Of a DNA stretch of 64,000 nt, positions 27,679 to 36,421 are shown one piece after another. Origin of the DNA: Ferribacterium limneticum (GTDB taxonomy: Bacteria > Pseudomonadota > Gammaproteobacteria > Burkholderiales > Rhodocyclaceae); contig NZ_CP075190.1 of NCBI RefSeq assembly GCF_020510585.1, positions 3,470,001-3,534,000 on the forward strand. Reading direction: 5' to 3'. Under the pieces are notes generated by a model. The model had not been told where the DNA came from, made no database searches, and was given only the letters and a program-made list of their open reading frames with translations. Position 1 is the first letter of the stretch. The number at the start of each line of letters is the position of its first letter. Position numbers and translations under genes: made by a program.

Positions 27679-29142
27679 ATGAGCACTGAAATCGAACTCA
27701 AGCTTCAACTCAGCCCGAAAGCGGCGCGCAAACTGGCCGATCACCCGCTGCTCGCCAACATCCAGTCTCAGAAACAGCATCTGCTCAACACCTATTTCGA
27801 TACCCCGGCGCTGGAGCTTCACGCCCGGCGCGTTGCCGTGCGCTTCCGCAAGAAAGGTTGGCAATGGCTGTGCACCGTCAAATCGGCCGAACCGGCCAGC
27901 GGCGGACTGGCCATGCGCAGCGAATGGGAGGCGCCGGCCACGCCGGGCATCTTCGACTTTAGCCATGTCGACGCCGACGATTTCCGCGACTTTCTCGAAA
28001 AGCGAAGCAATCAGTTCGAGCCCATTTTCACTACCGATTTTCGCCGGCAGGTCTGGAACGTTCCGTTCGGCGAATCACTGATCGAACTGGCCATCGACCG
28101 CGGCCAGATCGAAAGCGGAGGGAAACGGACACCAATCTGCGAAATCGAACTCGAACTGCTTGCGGGCCGGGTTGACGACATTTTCACTCTCACCCGGCAA
28201 CTTCAGGAGAGTATCGAGCTATTCCCAGCCATCGCCAGCAAGGCCGAGCGTGGCTACGCACTATTCCTCAATGAACCGCTTCGACCCTTCAAAAGCAAAC
28301 CGGTACCGATCAACGAGCAGCAGACGCCCATCGAAGCCTTTCGCAGCATCGCGCTAGGCTGCCTGGAGCATTTCCAGCGCAATGAAAAAGGGCTGCTGCT
28401 TGGCGGTGAAGCAGAATTCATCCACCAAGCCCGCGTTGCGCTACGCCGCCTGCGCTCGGCGATCAAACTCTTCGCGCCGGTGCTCCCGCCAGAATTCGTC
28501 GCGGCCTACGGCCAGACCTGGCAAACGCTGGCCGGCGCTCTGGGCGACACGCGTAACTGGGACGTGTTTCTCGAAGAAACCCTGCCGCCAATTGCCGAAG
28601 CCTTCCCGGAAAATAGTGACATCAAGCGCCTGCGCAAAGCTGCCCAACGGCGTGCCCGCAGCGCCCGAAAATCCGTCATCGGCCTGCTCGCCGTCAAGGA
28701 ATACCCGCGCCTGCTGCTCGAATTCACCGCCGCTGTTTACACGCTGGGCGACACGCTACCGATCCCCCTCAAGGATTTCGCCCGCCAGCAAATCAGCTCC
28801 CACGCCCGAAAAGCCCGCCGAATGGCCAGTAGACACGCAGAGCTATCCCCCGAAGAGCGCCACAAAATGCGCATCGCCTTCAAGAAGCTGCGCTACACGC
28901 TGGAGTTTTTCGCTCCCCTCCTCCCACCACGAAAGCTCAACCCCTATCTGGCCGCACTTTCACAACTCCAGGACGAACTCGGCCTGATCAACGACCACAT
29001 TACCGCCAACATGCTGATCGCCGAAGCCTTGGATAAGCGCCCGGTAGGCCCGATCCATGGCTGGATATCAGGTCGGCACACCTTGCTGGTCAGCGAATTG
29101 CCGGAGGCCTTGCAAACCTGGTTGATGCAAAGGGCGCCGTGA
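27679..29142 (+). CDS. CYTH-CHAD domain protein, probable inorganic triphosphatase
   Basis: Protein of 487 residues resembling E. coli YgiF. The N-terminal CYTH domain (about 1-200) has the ExExK signature as EIELKL, which binds metal and triphosphate. The C-terminal CHAD domain (about 220-480) is helical and rich in histidine, arginine and lysine (HQARVALRRLRS, HKMRIAFKKLRY); CHAD domains bind polyphosphate. It is likely a triphosphatase linked to polyphosphate granules. It begins 3 bp after lapD, so it is probably co-transcribed, although no functional link to LapD is known. Confidence 0.87.
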   Translation: MSTEIELKLQLSPKAARKLADHPLLANIQSQKQHLLNTYFDTPALELHARRVAVRFRKKGWQWLCTVKSAEPASGGLAMRSEWEAPATPGIFDFSHVDADDFRDFLEKRSNQFEPIFTTDFRRQVWNVPFGESLIELAIDRGQIESGGKRTPICEIELELLAGRVDDIFTLTRQLQESIELFPAIASKAERGYALFLNEPLRPFKSKPVPINEQQTPIEAFRSIALGCLEHFQRNEKGLLLGGEAEFIHQARVALRRLRSAIKLFAPVLPPEFVAAYGQTWQTLAGALGDTRNWDVFLEETLPPIAEAFPENSDIKRLRKAAQRRARSARKSVIGLLAVKEYPRLLLEFTAAVYTLGDTLPIPLKDFARQQISSHARKARRMASRHAELSPEERHKMRIAFKKLRYTLEFFAPLLPPRKLNPYLAALSQLQDELGLINDHITANMLIAEALDKRPVGPIHGWISGRHTLLVSELPEALQTWLMQRAP

Positions 29143-29195
29143 ATCGGATATAGCCGCGTGTGAAGGCGAAATAAATTGCGCGCTGCCACGCAGGG

Positions 29196-29230
29196 TTTCA
29201 AATTTGGTCGGTTTTTCCGGTTGACCGTAA
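29196..29230 (-). repeat. Dispersed element, copy 4, convergent intergenic
   Basis: On the minus strand: ACGGTCAACCGGAAAAA, then CCGACCAAATTTGAAA. It lies between the stops of the CYTH-CHAD gene and the O-antigen ligase-like gene. Confidence 0.7.
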
Positions 29231-29247
29231 CAATGAAATTTGCAGGC

Positions 29248-30636
29248 TTAAATTCGACCGTTGCACCAGAATCGGGGCCCGCCACCGCAATACTCGGCTG
29301 CGCCGACAAGGTCCGGGTAGCTCTTAACCGCCACGGCAATCAGCAACAGGTTAGCAACGCCCCAAAGTACTAGCGGAAGCCAACCCGGTATGCGTTTTTC
29401 TCCCCCCTGAACACGGGGAAGGCACCGAGCGGAACACCAGCCGACAGTGATTGCCAACCATAGTTGAGGGTAGGGCATCACCAGAACCCCATCGACCATG
29501 CTTTGAACCATGGACGACAACACGGCGAACAGCAACACCCACCGGAGGCCCGCGCCCATCTTGGCATCGCCGGACCTGACCTCGGCAAATACCTTGAATA
29601 GCCAGACCGCAACAGTAGCCATGATCATGAAAAACACAGGCAGCCCCCACTCACTGGCGATTTGCAACAGCGACTGATGCGGGTGCGAACCAACAGGGTT
29701 CCCCAATGATGCAAAATGCATCGGCCCTACGCCGAACCAGGGGAACTCGACAATCTTGGCCCACGCATGTTGCCAAAGAATTTCTCTTGCCGACAAACCG
29801 AACACCTGCTCACCGGCAAAGCGATAATCTGCTGGCTGGCCGGTCACCCACGAAACTGTTTGCAACACCAGCCAGGCAAGTACGAAACCCAGTGCCATCA
29901 CCAAGAACATACGCTTTGCGGTGTTTCTAGCGCCCTCCTTTAAGCCCCAGAACATGATGGAAACGGCCAACCAGGCCGCGATCGTTCCCCGAGTACCGGC
30001 AACAAAAACCATGCTCGCCAGAGAAAGCATCAAGAAAAAATCTAATCTGCGCGGGTAACGGACGCTGCTGTCTTTCGGCATACACAGCGTGCCCCCTAAC
30101 AAGGGGACCGCGATAGTCAGAAATTGCCCTTCAAAACGCACGTTGGAAAAACCGTATAGCAAGCTCCAAGGGGAAAAGAAAAGCTCGGCATGAGCCAACG
30201 CTGACACAAAGGACACATAAAACTGAAAAACCATGCCCGCCAGCAATAAACGCAAAATGCTGCCCAACACCAGATCTGCCCGATCTCCGTATTCGCGCAT
30301 GAGGCGAAAGACGAAAGCGCTGATACCAATGCAGGCCACTAGCAAGGCGACCTCAGTGGCAGCCCACCAAGGATGTGAGGCGAAAGCGGCAGACAGGGCG
30401 CCGATTACCAGAACGCTAACTGCAGGCCATAGCCAGACTGGATTTACAACTACAACACGAGGATACCGAAGCAAAAAAACACCGGCAAATGACAGTACCG
30501 AAATTGCAATTTGCCCCAGTCGCTGCTGGTCATGCCACGTAAGGTCAGGATGGGCAACAAGTATGACCAAGCCGGCAATCAAGGCCGAAAAGGCAACAAT
30601 GATCGATAGCGCTTTCGATTTCATCAACTCAGTCAC
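29248..30636 (-). CDS. O-antigen ligase / O-oligosaccharyltransferase family membrane protein (Wzy_C)
   Basis: Polytopic inner-membrane protein of 462 residues with ten or more hydrophobic segments and a periplasmic loop near residue 300 holding the Wzy_C signature (FPWFGVGPMHF, then SHPHQSLLQIASEWG). Members join O-antigen units to lipid A core or to proteins. It ends with GGGPRFWCNGRI, a tail that I associate with pilin-linked ligases, but this is only an impression. It is downstream of the pilin gene, beyond a terminator, so TfpO-like pilin glycosylation is one candidate role and lipopolysaccharide ligation the other. Confidence 0.75.
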   Translation of the reverse strand: MTELMKSKALSIIVAFSALIAGLVILVAHPDLTWHDQQRLGQIAISVLSFAGVFLLRYPRVVVVNPVWLWPAVSVLVIGALSAAFASHPWWAATEVALLVACIGISAFVFRLMREYGDRADLVLGSILRLLLAGMVFQFYVSFVSALAHAELFFSPWSLLYGFSNVRFEGQFLTIAVPLLGGTLCMPKDSSVRYPRRLDFFLMLSLASMVFVAGTRGTIAAWLAVSIMFWGLKEGARNTAKRMFLVMALGFVLAWLVLQTVSWVTGQPADYRFAGEQVFGLSAREILWQHAWAKIVEFPWFGVGPMHFASLGNPVGSHPHQSLLQIASEWGLPVFFMIMATVAVWLFKVFAEVRSGDAKMGAGLRWVLLFAVLSSMVQSMVDGVLVMPYPQLWLAITVGWCSARCLPRVQGGEKRIPGWLPLVLWGVANLLLIAVAVKSYPDLVGAAEYCGGGPRFWCNGRI

Positions 30637-30676
30637 GGCTTAAAAATTGGGTGCCCATCTTGCACACAAAAACAAA

Positions 30677-30698
30677 AGCCGGGGTGGTAACCCCGGCT
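30677..30698 (-). terminator. Rho-independent terminator of the pilin gene
   Basis: Hairpin AGCCGGGG-TTACCA-CCCCGGCT on the minus strand, followed by a T-rich run (TTTTGTTTTTG). It lies between the pilin stop and the next gene on the same strand. Confidence 0.85.
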
Positions 30699-30753
30699 TC
30701 TCTGTATATTTAATAGGGGCCAGACCCCTATTGTCTCATTCTGTCACTAAGAA

Positions 30754-31092
30754 TTAGCTAGCAGTACACACGCCAGAATCCCAGTTGCAAGTAATAGTCT
30801 TGGTTCCACGACTAGAGCTGAAAGTGGCAGTGCCGGTAGCCAAAGCTGTCGGAAGAGTGCCCGAGGCATTGCAAGCAGACAAAGGGGTCGTCGACAGCAG
30901 GCTGGTATCGCTATTGGCATTTGCCGAAGCCATGCCATGAGCAACCGCCGTCGCTTCAGCCAGACAGGCTGCATCAGCCGATTTCTGCGTGTAGGTACGA
31001 TATTGCGGGAGAGCCACAGCAGCCAGGATACCGATAATGGCCACAACGATCATCAGTTCGATCAGGGTAAAACCCTTTTGGACGTTCTTCAT
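30754..31092 (-). CDS. Type IV major pilin-like protein, C-terminal serine
   Basis: Type IVa pilin of 112 residues. A short basic leader (MKNVQKG) is followed by the prepilin peptidase site and helix [20 protein letters not shown], with Phe+1 and Glu+5. Two C-terminal cysteines (in [10 protein letters not shown], plus one near residue 69) can form the D-loop disulfide. The mature protein is short and ends TAS, a terminal serine of the kind glycosylated in Pseudomonas group I pilins. A perfect ribosome binding site (AAGGAG) precedes the ATG. It is flanked by two O-oligosaccharyltransferase-family genes on the same strand. It could be a PilA or minor-type pilin. Confidence 0.88.
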   Translation of the reverse strand: MKNVQKGFTLIELMIVVAIIGILAAVALPQYRTYTQKSADAACLAEATAVAHGMASANANSDTSLLSTTPLSACNASGTLPTALATGTATFSSSRGTKTITCNWDSGVCTAS

Positions 31093-31140
31093 TTGAATCT
31101 CCTTTTAGTGACAAGGCGGAAAAGCCGCTGGGTTATCTAT

Positions 31141-31158
31141 AACACTATCCGTGCCAGG
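31141..31158 (-). promoter_or_regulatory. Possible sigma-54-type promoter of the pilin gene
   Basis: On the minus strand, CTGGCACGG matches the -24 element well. The -12 element five bases further is only GTGTT rather than TTGC, so the match is partial. It lies about 50-65 bp before the start, and pilA genes are often sigma-54 dependent through PilR. The 258-bp region 31093-31350 otherwise holds no gene. Confidence 0.35.
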
Positions 31159-31350
31159 AATTTCGAATGATAACCAGCCTCTGACACGCACACAAAAACT
31201 CAATTCAATCAATACGTTAAATAAATAACCATTGGAATATATCGAATCAGGCCGCAGGCCACTCAATAAATATGACAATTTACGTCACCTAGGTCCGACG
31301 GATTACGTCAGATCCCCCGGTTAACTGGTTGAGACATACGATCAACGACC

Positions 31351-33087
31351 TCACTCCATCGAAGGCAAGTCATTTCCTGACGCAAACTTGTTCGGTGGAC
31401 ATTGATTCCAATTCACCAAGCGATAGGCGGCATGGCTCTCTGCCGCACTCTCCCACTGTTCAGCCAAATCCTTGCTTACCTGACTTGGCACCGTTTTGCA
31501 CATCTTCCCCAGCCATTCCTTTGCCTCTGCGGGTTGCCCGTTCAGAGCAAGGTTTTGAGCCAGCAGGAATAGTAAAAAAGGCTCGGGGGTTGTCACTATC
31601 ACCCCTTTCATCCAGCTGAGTTGCTCCGGAGAAAGCGGCGCCCCGGGTTTCGAGTTAGCGAACATCTGTCGATCACGCCACTGAGTCAGCACCGTCAGCT
31701 TGGGCTGAAATTCAGGGGGGATTGCTTTCCCTTTCTTGCCGAAATAGACGTTGAAATAAGTTCGTTCGGCCTCAAGGCAATCCGCAACGGTAATCCACAA
31801 GCCGCAGGCCACCGCGGCAGCAAGCCCCAGGCCGAGCCACTTGGGACAAACACACCATACCTTCACACCACTGCGCTGCCCGAGAACCCCGAGAACCATT
31901 CCGACCGGGAGCGAAAAGTAGGCGTAGTGAAGGGGCAATTCCAGCATTGAGTGAACAAGCACCATGCCGACTGTCAGCGCCGGAATAATGAAAAAATCAT
32001 TTTCCAGGTGGGCCAAAAATCGCCGAAAGGTTGCCCCCAGCACCAGAACTACGAAGCCACCCAGCAATAGCCCGTTATATAAAAAAATATCGAGAACAAT
32101 GTTGTGCGAATGCTTGGTCATTCCACCGGTGCCGGGAAAATCGGTTGAGGCAAAAACAGCCTCCGTCGTTTGGCCCCAGCCATACCCCAGCCAAGGGCGC
32201 TCCATAACTGCATTCACCAAGCTTTTCCACATATCGAGTCGAATGGGGTCACCTACTGGCCGCCGGATGGAGGGTTCGCCAAAGAGGAATTCATTGATGC
32301 TAGGAAGGCTTAAATAGAGTGAAACAAAATAAACACCAAAACCCAACAACACAAGGTTAAAGCGTTTTGGCCTGCTCTCGCCCCAGAAGAGGTAAAGGGC
32401 AAGGAGAACGCCAGCGACATTCAAGCCGGCGGTTTTGGACTCGGTCAGCACAACACCAAACAACAAATACAGAACCAGTATTATTGAAATTACCGGCCCC
32501 AGCGACTTTCTCGCATACCCCCACGCAACGCCCATCGCAGAAAGCAGCAGTAAGGTAGCCAACTGATTTGGCTGGGCCATGTTGGCTGAAAAGCGACTCT
32601 CGCCCACGTAGGCCACCCAAAAATTGCCAGGTGGCAAGTGAAACCATTGCAGTAGCTGGAGCCCTACCGAAATGACTGCGGCAATGGAGATCGCAAGAAA
32701 CAGGAAGTCCAGGCATTCGCCGGGCGTCGACCTCTCCCAGTTCCATCCAACAAATATGGCCAGAGAAAGCCCGATCAGATAAAGGGAATTGATCCATGCC
32801 ATTCCCGATGAATGAACCACGCCAACTGAATATTGAAGCCACGGGACAGCTGCTAGAAACAAGAACAGTAGGCTCAGACCAATCACCACGAGTTTGCTCG
32901 AGGAGCGAAAAAGCACCCCAAAAGCGACAGTCAATAGCATGACACCAGCGATGGCGTCGGAATAAAACGCCATCCATGGCTTGGTATGGTTCGGAATGAT
33001 CCATGCCAGAGAGAGCAATATCGAAAACACGCCCAGGAAAATCGGCGGTATTGTTGCTGCAGACTTAGTTGTCAATTTTTCACCCAT
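31351..33087 (-). CDS. pglL: PglL-family O-oligosaccharyltransferase
   Basis: Inner-membrane oligosaccharyltransferase of about 578 residues that transfers lipid-linked glycans to serine or threonine of pilins and other exported proteins. It has about 12 hydrophobic segments, the Wzy_C loop (RPWLGYGWGQT, then TKHSHNIVLDIFLYNG) and a C-terminal periplasmic Wzy_C_2-type domain (about 430-578). I take the ATG at 33087; an upstream GTG at 33126 would add 13 residues. It lies directly upstream of the pilin gene on the same strand, which supports a pilin-glycosylation role. Confidence 0.83.
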   Translation of the reverse strand: MGEKLTTKSAATIPPIFLGVFSILLSLAWIIPNHTKPWMAFYSDAIAGVMLLTVAFGVLFRSSSKLVVIGLSLLFLFLAAVPWLQYSVGVVHSSGMAWINSLYLIGLSLAIFVGWNWERSTPGECLDFLFLAISIAAVISVGLQLLQWFHLPPGNFWVAYVGESRFSANMAQPNQLATLLLLSAMGVAWGYARKSLGPVISIILVLYLLFGVVLTESKTAGLNVAGVLLALYLFWGESRPKRFNLVLLGFGVYFVSLYLSLPSINEFLFGEPSIRRPVGDPIRLDMWKSLVNAVMERPWLGYGWGQTTEAVFASTDFPGTGGMTKHSHNIVLDIFLYNGLLLGGFVVLVLGATFRRFLAHLENDFFIIPALTVGMVLVHSMLELPLHYAYFSLPVGMVLGVLGQRSGVKVWCVCPKWLGLGLAAAVACGLWITVADCLEAERTYFNVYFGKKGKAIPPEFQPKLTVLTQWRDRQMFANSKPGAPLSPEQLSWMKGVIVTTPEPFLLFLLAQNLALNGQPAEAKEWLGKMCKTVPSQVSKDLAEQWESAAESHAAYRLVNWNQCPPNKFASGNDLPSME

Positions 33088-33214
33088 GCCTTGGGAGCGG
33101 GATTCATTGTTCAATCCGATGCCCACCCGTTAAAATTATGCAACATCTCGAAATCCCACTGCGCTCGGTAGCCCATCTCCATTCTCGCGCCCTCGAGTGG
33201 CGCCAGGCATCCAG

Positions 33215-34801
33215 TCAGCAGTCGATCTGCCGTATTTCCAGAAACTGCTCGGCATAACGCCGAAAAACCTCGGTCTGCACGAATACCTCATGCAAGGCCG
33301 GGTCGATATGGCCGTTGCTACTAAACCTGGAGAGAATGGCCAAGGCATCGGATAGCAACTTACCTTCCTTGTAGGGCCGATCCTTGGCAGTGAGCGCCTC
33401 GAAGATGTCAGCGATACCCATGATTCTGGCCTGCCAGCTCATGTTTTCGCGCTTGAGGCCTTTCGGGTAGCCTTTGCCGTCCATCCGTTCGTGGTGGCCG
33501 CCGGCGTATTCGGGGACATTTTTCAGGTGTCGCGGCCACGGTAGCTGTTCGAGCATCTTGATGGTGGCGACGATGTGGTAGTTGATGATGTCGCGCTCGG
33601 CGCGGGTCAGGGTGCCGGAACGGATGGTCAGGTTTTCGAGTTCGTCGTCGCTCAGGAACGGGAGATCCTCGCCGTCTGCGTTGCGCCAGCGATACTCCGC
33701 GGCGATTCGCCGGACCTGTTCGATGTCCTCGTCGGACATTTTTTCGCAGCCGATATTGGCCCGATGCAGAATCCCACGGTCAACCGGAATTTTTTGGCAA
33801 AAATCAAAACAGATTTGCTCGGCCTCAGCCGGCGCCATGCCTTCGGCGATGCTTTTCCATTTGCGAATTTCGGCATCGCGCTTGACGACTTCAAAACGCG
33901 TGTCGATGAGATGGATGCGGTCGTAAATGGTTTGCAGTTTGGTCGCCTTGTCCACGATGTGCACGGGCGTCGTAACCTTGCCGCAATCGTGGAGCAGCGC
34001 GGCGATGCGCAGTTCGTAGCGGTCCTTGTCGGTCAGTTTGAAATCGGCGAGCGGGCCCGTGGTGGTGGCGTCGGCCGCCTCGGCGAGCATCATGGTCAGT
34101 TCCGGCACGCGCTGGCAGTGGCCACCGGTGTAGGGTGATTTTTCGTCGATGGCCAGGTTGATGAGCTTGACGAAGGATTCGAAGAGCGCTTCGAGTTGCT
34201 GGACGAGTTGCCGGTTGCTCAGCGCAATGGCGGCCTGCGAGGCGAGCGATTCGGCGAGGCGCTGATCGGCTTGGGAGAATTCGCTGACCACACCGTCGGT
34301 CGGGCTGAGCGCATTGATCAGTTGCAGCACACCAATGATCTCGCCGTCATGATCCTTCATCGGCACCGTCAGGAAGGATTGCGAGCGATAGCCGGTGCGC
34401 GCGTCGAACTGCCGGGTCCCCGAAAAATCGAAGCCATCAGCCCGATAGGCGTCGGCAATATTGACGGTCTTGCCGGTTATGGCGGCATAGGCGGCGACCA
34501 TGCTGTCGTTGGGTGCGCCATCGTTGCGGTAAAGCGGCAGATCCGGGAACTTGCCCGAGGTCGGCTGATCGCTGGAGCCGCCGAAGGCCAGATGCAGGGA
34601 ATCGGTGCGGACAATTTCGAAATGCAGGTGGCGCCGGTCGTCCGAGAGCAGATAGAGCGTGCCGCCATCGGCCTGGGTGATCTGCTTGGCAGCGAGGACT
34701 ATCTTTTCGAGCAACAGCTTGATGTTGTGCTCGCTGGACAGCGAGGCGCCGATATCGTTGAGCTGCTCCAGGCGGCGAAACAGGTCGTCCGAAGTTTCCA
34801 T
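33215..34801 (-). CDS. GAF-HD-GYP c-di-GMP phosphodiesterase
   Basis: Cytoplasmic protein of 528 residues. An N-terminal GAF domain (about 15-190; FLTVPMKDHDGEIIGVLQLI) is followed by an HD-GYP domain with the metal site ALLHDCGKV and the signature HHERMDGKGYPKG, so phosphodiesterase activity on c-di-GMP is likely. Between the two metal motifs is an insertion of about 90 residues relative to minimal HD-GYP domains. Part of it (FCQKIPVDRG) is encoded by a copy of the dispersed element. The gene begins 15 bp after the phosphodiesterase-like gene on the same strand. Confidence 0.88.
   Translation of the reverse strand: METSDDLFRRLEQLNDIGASLSSEHNIKLLLEKIVLAAKQITQADGGTLYLLSDDRRHLHFEIVRTDSLHLAFGGSSDQPTSGKFPDLPLYRNDGAPNDSMVAAYAAITGKTVNIADAYRADGFDFSGTRQFDARTGYRSQSFLTVPMKDHDGEIIGVLQLINALSPTDGVVSEFSQADQRLAESLASQAAIALSNRQLVQQLEALFESFVKLINLAIDEKSPYTGGHCQRVPELTMMLAEAADATTTGPLADFKLTDKDRYELRIAALLHDCGKVTTPVHIVDKATKLQTIYDRIHLIDTRFEVVKRDAEIRKWKSIAEGMAPAEAEQICFDFCQKIPVDRGILHRANIGCEKMSDEDIEQVRRIAAEYRWRNADGEDLPFLSDDELENLTIRSGTLTRAERDIINYHIVATIKMLEQLPWPRHLKNVPEYAGGHHERMDGKGYPKGLKRENMSWQARIMGIADIFEALTAKDRPYKEGKLLSDALAILSRFSSNGHIDPALHEVFVQTEVFRRYAEQFLEIRQIDC
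33775..33810 (+). repeat. Dispersed element, copy 5, inside the HD-GYP gene
   Basis: CACGGTCAACCGGAA at 33775-33789, then TTTTTTGGCAAAAATCAAAAC. It is antisense to the gene and read as DFCQKIPVDRG, a different frame from copies 2 and 3. Confidence 0.75.
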
Positions 34802-34816
34802 GAAAGGGAGTTCCAG

Positions 34817-35584
34817 TCAGAACTCAAAAATCTGGTTGTTTTGCAGCATGCCGGGCGAGAACGCCTGAAGACAGCGGTTGATTTCTTCCATGGTGACCTC
34901 GACCTGCCCGGGTTTCAGGTGCGAAATATGGATAGCGCAGGGGTGCGTCAATTTCTTCAATTCTGCCGCCAGGACATCCGGCCAATAGTGCTTCGACAAC
35001 TCAGCCAAACGTGCCTCGTGGTTGGGAAAGGCGCATTCGATGATCAGGTGACGCAGGTTGGGAATGGCGTTGACGGCCAGCCAGAACGCGTCGCTTGGCC
35101 CGGTATCGCCAGAAAACGCCACACTGGCGGTACCAGAATCGAGGCAATAGCCAACAGCCGGCACGGTGTGACTGGCGGGCAGCGCCGAAACGTTACGCCC
35201 GGCCAGAGAAATCGTCTCCGCCAGTTCAATGCTGCGATAGCGCATGAAGGGCTGCTCGGCAGAGGGGACCTCCGAAAAATCAGGCCAGATCGCCCAGTTG
35301 AAAATATGCTTGCGCAGGCTGTCGAGCACCGCCTCCGTGCCGTAGACCGTCAGCGGCTTGTCGCGGCGATCAGCTACGGTATCGATCATCATCGGCAATG
35401 CGGCAATGTGATCAAGGTGGGCATGGGTCAGGAATACGTGGTCAATGGCCGCCAGTTCCGCTATCGATAATTCGCCGACGCCAGTACCGGCGTCGATCAG
35501 AATGTCGTGGTCAACGAGAAACGACGTGGTTCTCTGGTGTCTGCCACCGATGCCACCACTGCAGCCGAGTACGCGGAGCTTCAT
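34817..35584 (-). CDS. Metallo-beta-lactamase fold hydrolase, class II cyclic-nucleotide phosphodiesterase-like
   Basis: Metal-dependent hydrolase of 255 residues. Metal motifs are THAHLDHI (about residue 53), the aspartate in FSGDTGPSD and the histidine in HISHL near the end. THAHLDHI fits the class II 3',5'-cyclic-nucleotide phosphodiesterase signature (HxHLDH), so cAMP or cGMP hydrolysis is the best guess; other small-molecule phosphodiesterases share it. The ATG at 35584 matches the family start MKLRVLGCSGG. It sits in a run with GAF-HD-GYP, FHA and PP2C genes, a signalling context. Confidence 0.78.
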   Translation of the reverse strand: MKLRVLGCSGGIGGRHQRTTSFLVDHDILIDAGTGVGELSIAELAAIDHVFLTHAHLDHIAALPMMIDTVADRRDKPLTVYGTEAVLDSLRKHIFNWAIWPDFSEVPSAEQPFMRYRSIELAETISLAGRNVSALPASHTVPAVGYCLDSGTASVAFSGDTGPSDAFWLAVNAIPNLRHLIIECAFPNHEARLAELSKHYWPDVLAAELKKLTHPCAIHISHLKPGQVEVTMEEINRCLQAFSPGMLQNNQIFEF

Positions 35585-35701
35585 GCTTGTTGGGCCTGCC
35601 GATAAGTTGGGCCGCCCCTCGGGTCGCCCGGGTGCTGGCCGACTCGGATTGTAACCCTGCGATCCCCGCCCGGCCCAGTCAGAGGCCAAAAAACTGCGTT
35701 T

Positions 35702-36406
35702 TCAGCCCTTCAGGAAAAACTCCATCTTGATGCCGGCGATCTCGATGACATCATGGTCACCCAGCGGCACAGCCTGGGCATCGAGCGCCTTGCCATTGAC
35801 GATGGGGAACTGGCGTCCTTCGACATGCGTAATGAAATAGCCATGCGGCCGCTTGGCAATCACCGCCACTTGCAAGCCAGGCTTGCCCAGGGTCGTCAGC
35901 GTCTTAGTCAGATCCAACTCCTTGCCGGCATTCGGGCCGTTGAGGAGTTGTATGGCGGCCGCCATGCCGGGTACTGGCGCCTTGGGCTGGGAAGCCATGC
36001 CGATACTGGATCGGGACATATTTTCCGTCGGCGCCAGTTGCAGTTCGGAGGGCAGCTTCAGCGAGCCCGAACGGATCGCCGCATTCTTTTCAAAATCGCT
36101 GGCCGCAGCACCGGCCTGCAGATCGGCCATGTATTTCAGCTTGTATTTGCCCAGTTCGATGATGTCGTTGTTGCGCAGGAAGTGCTTCTTGATCGGCTGA
36201 CCATTGACCAGCGTGCCATTGGTGCTGTTCAGGTCCTCAAGGAAGGAGTCGGCAAGAATGGTGACGACCACGGCATGCTCGCCGGAGATCGCCAGATTAT
36301 CGATCTGGATGTCGTTCTGCGGCTTGCGACCAATGGTCAAACGCTCCTGGTTGAGCTGAATTTCCTTGAGCACCAGACCATCCATAGAGAGGATCAGTTT
36401 TGCCAT
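35702..36406 (-). CDS. Double FHA-domain protein
   Basis: Protein of 234 residues with two forkhead-associated domains, which bind phosphothreonine. The first (about 1-95) is canonical: TIGRKPQNDI, then SGEHAVV, then LNSTNGTLVNG. The second (about 145-234) is degenerate (TLGKPGLQVAVI, IVNGKALDA). The linker is low in complexity. It lies 15 bp from the PP2C phosphatase gene on the same strand. A Ser/Thr kinase partner is not in the window. Confidence 0.88.
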   Translation of the reverse strand: MAKLILSMDGLVLKEIQLNQERLTIGRKPQNDIQIDNLAISGEHAVVVTILADSFLEDLNSTNGTLVNGQPIKKHFLRNNDIIELGKYKLKYMADLQAGAAASDFEKNAAIRSGSLKLPSELQLAPTENMSRSSIGMASQPKAPVPGMAAAIQLLNGPNAGKELDLTKTLTTLGKPGLQVAVIAKRPHGYFITHVEGRQFPIVNGKALDAQAVPLGDHDVIEIAGIKMEFFLKG

Positions 36407-36421
36407 CTTGCCTTCCTCGTA

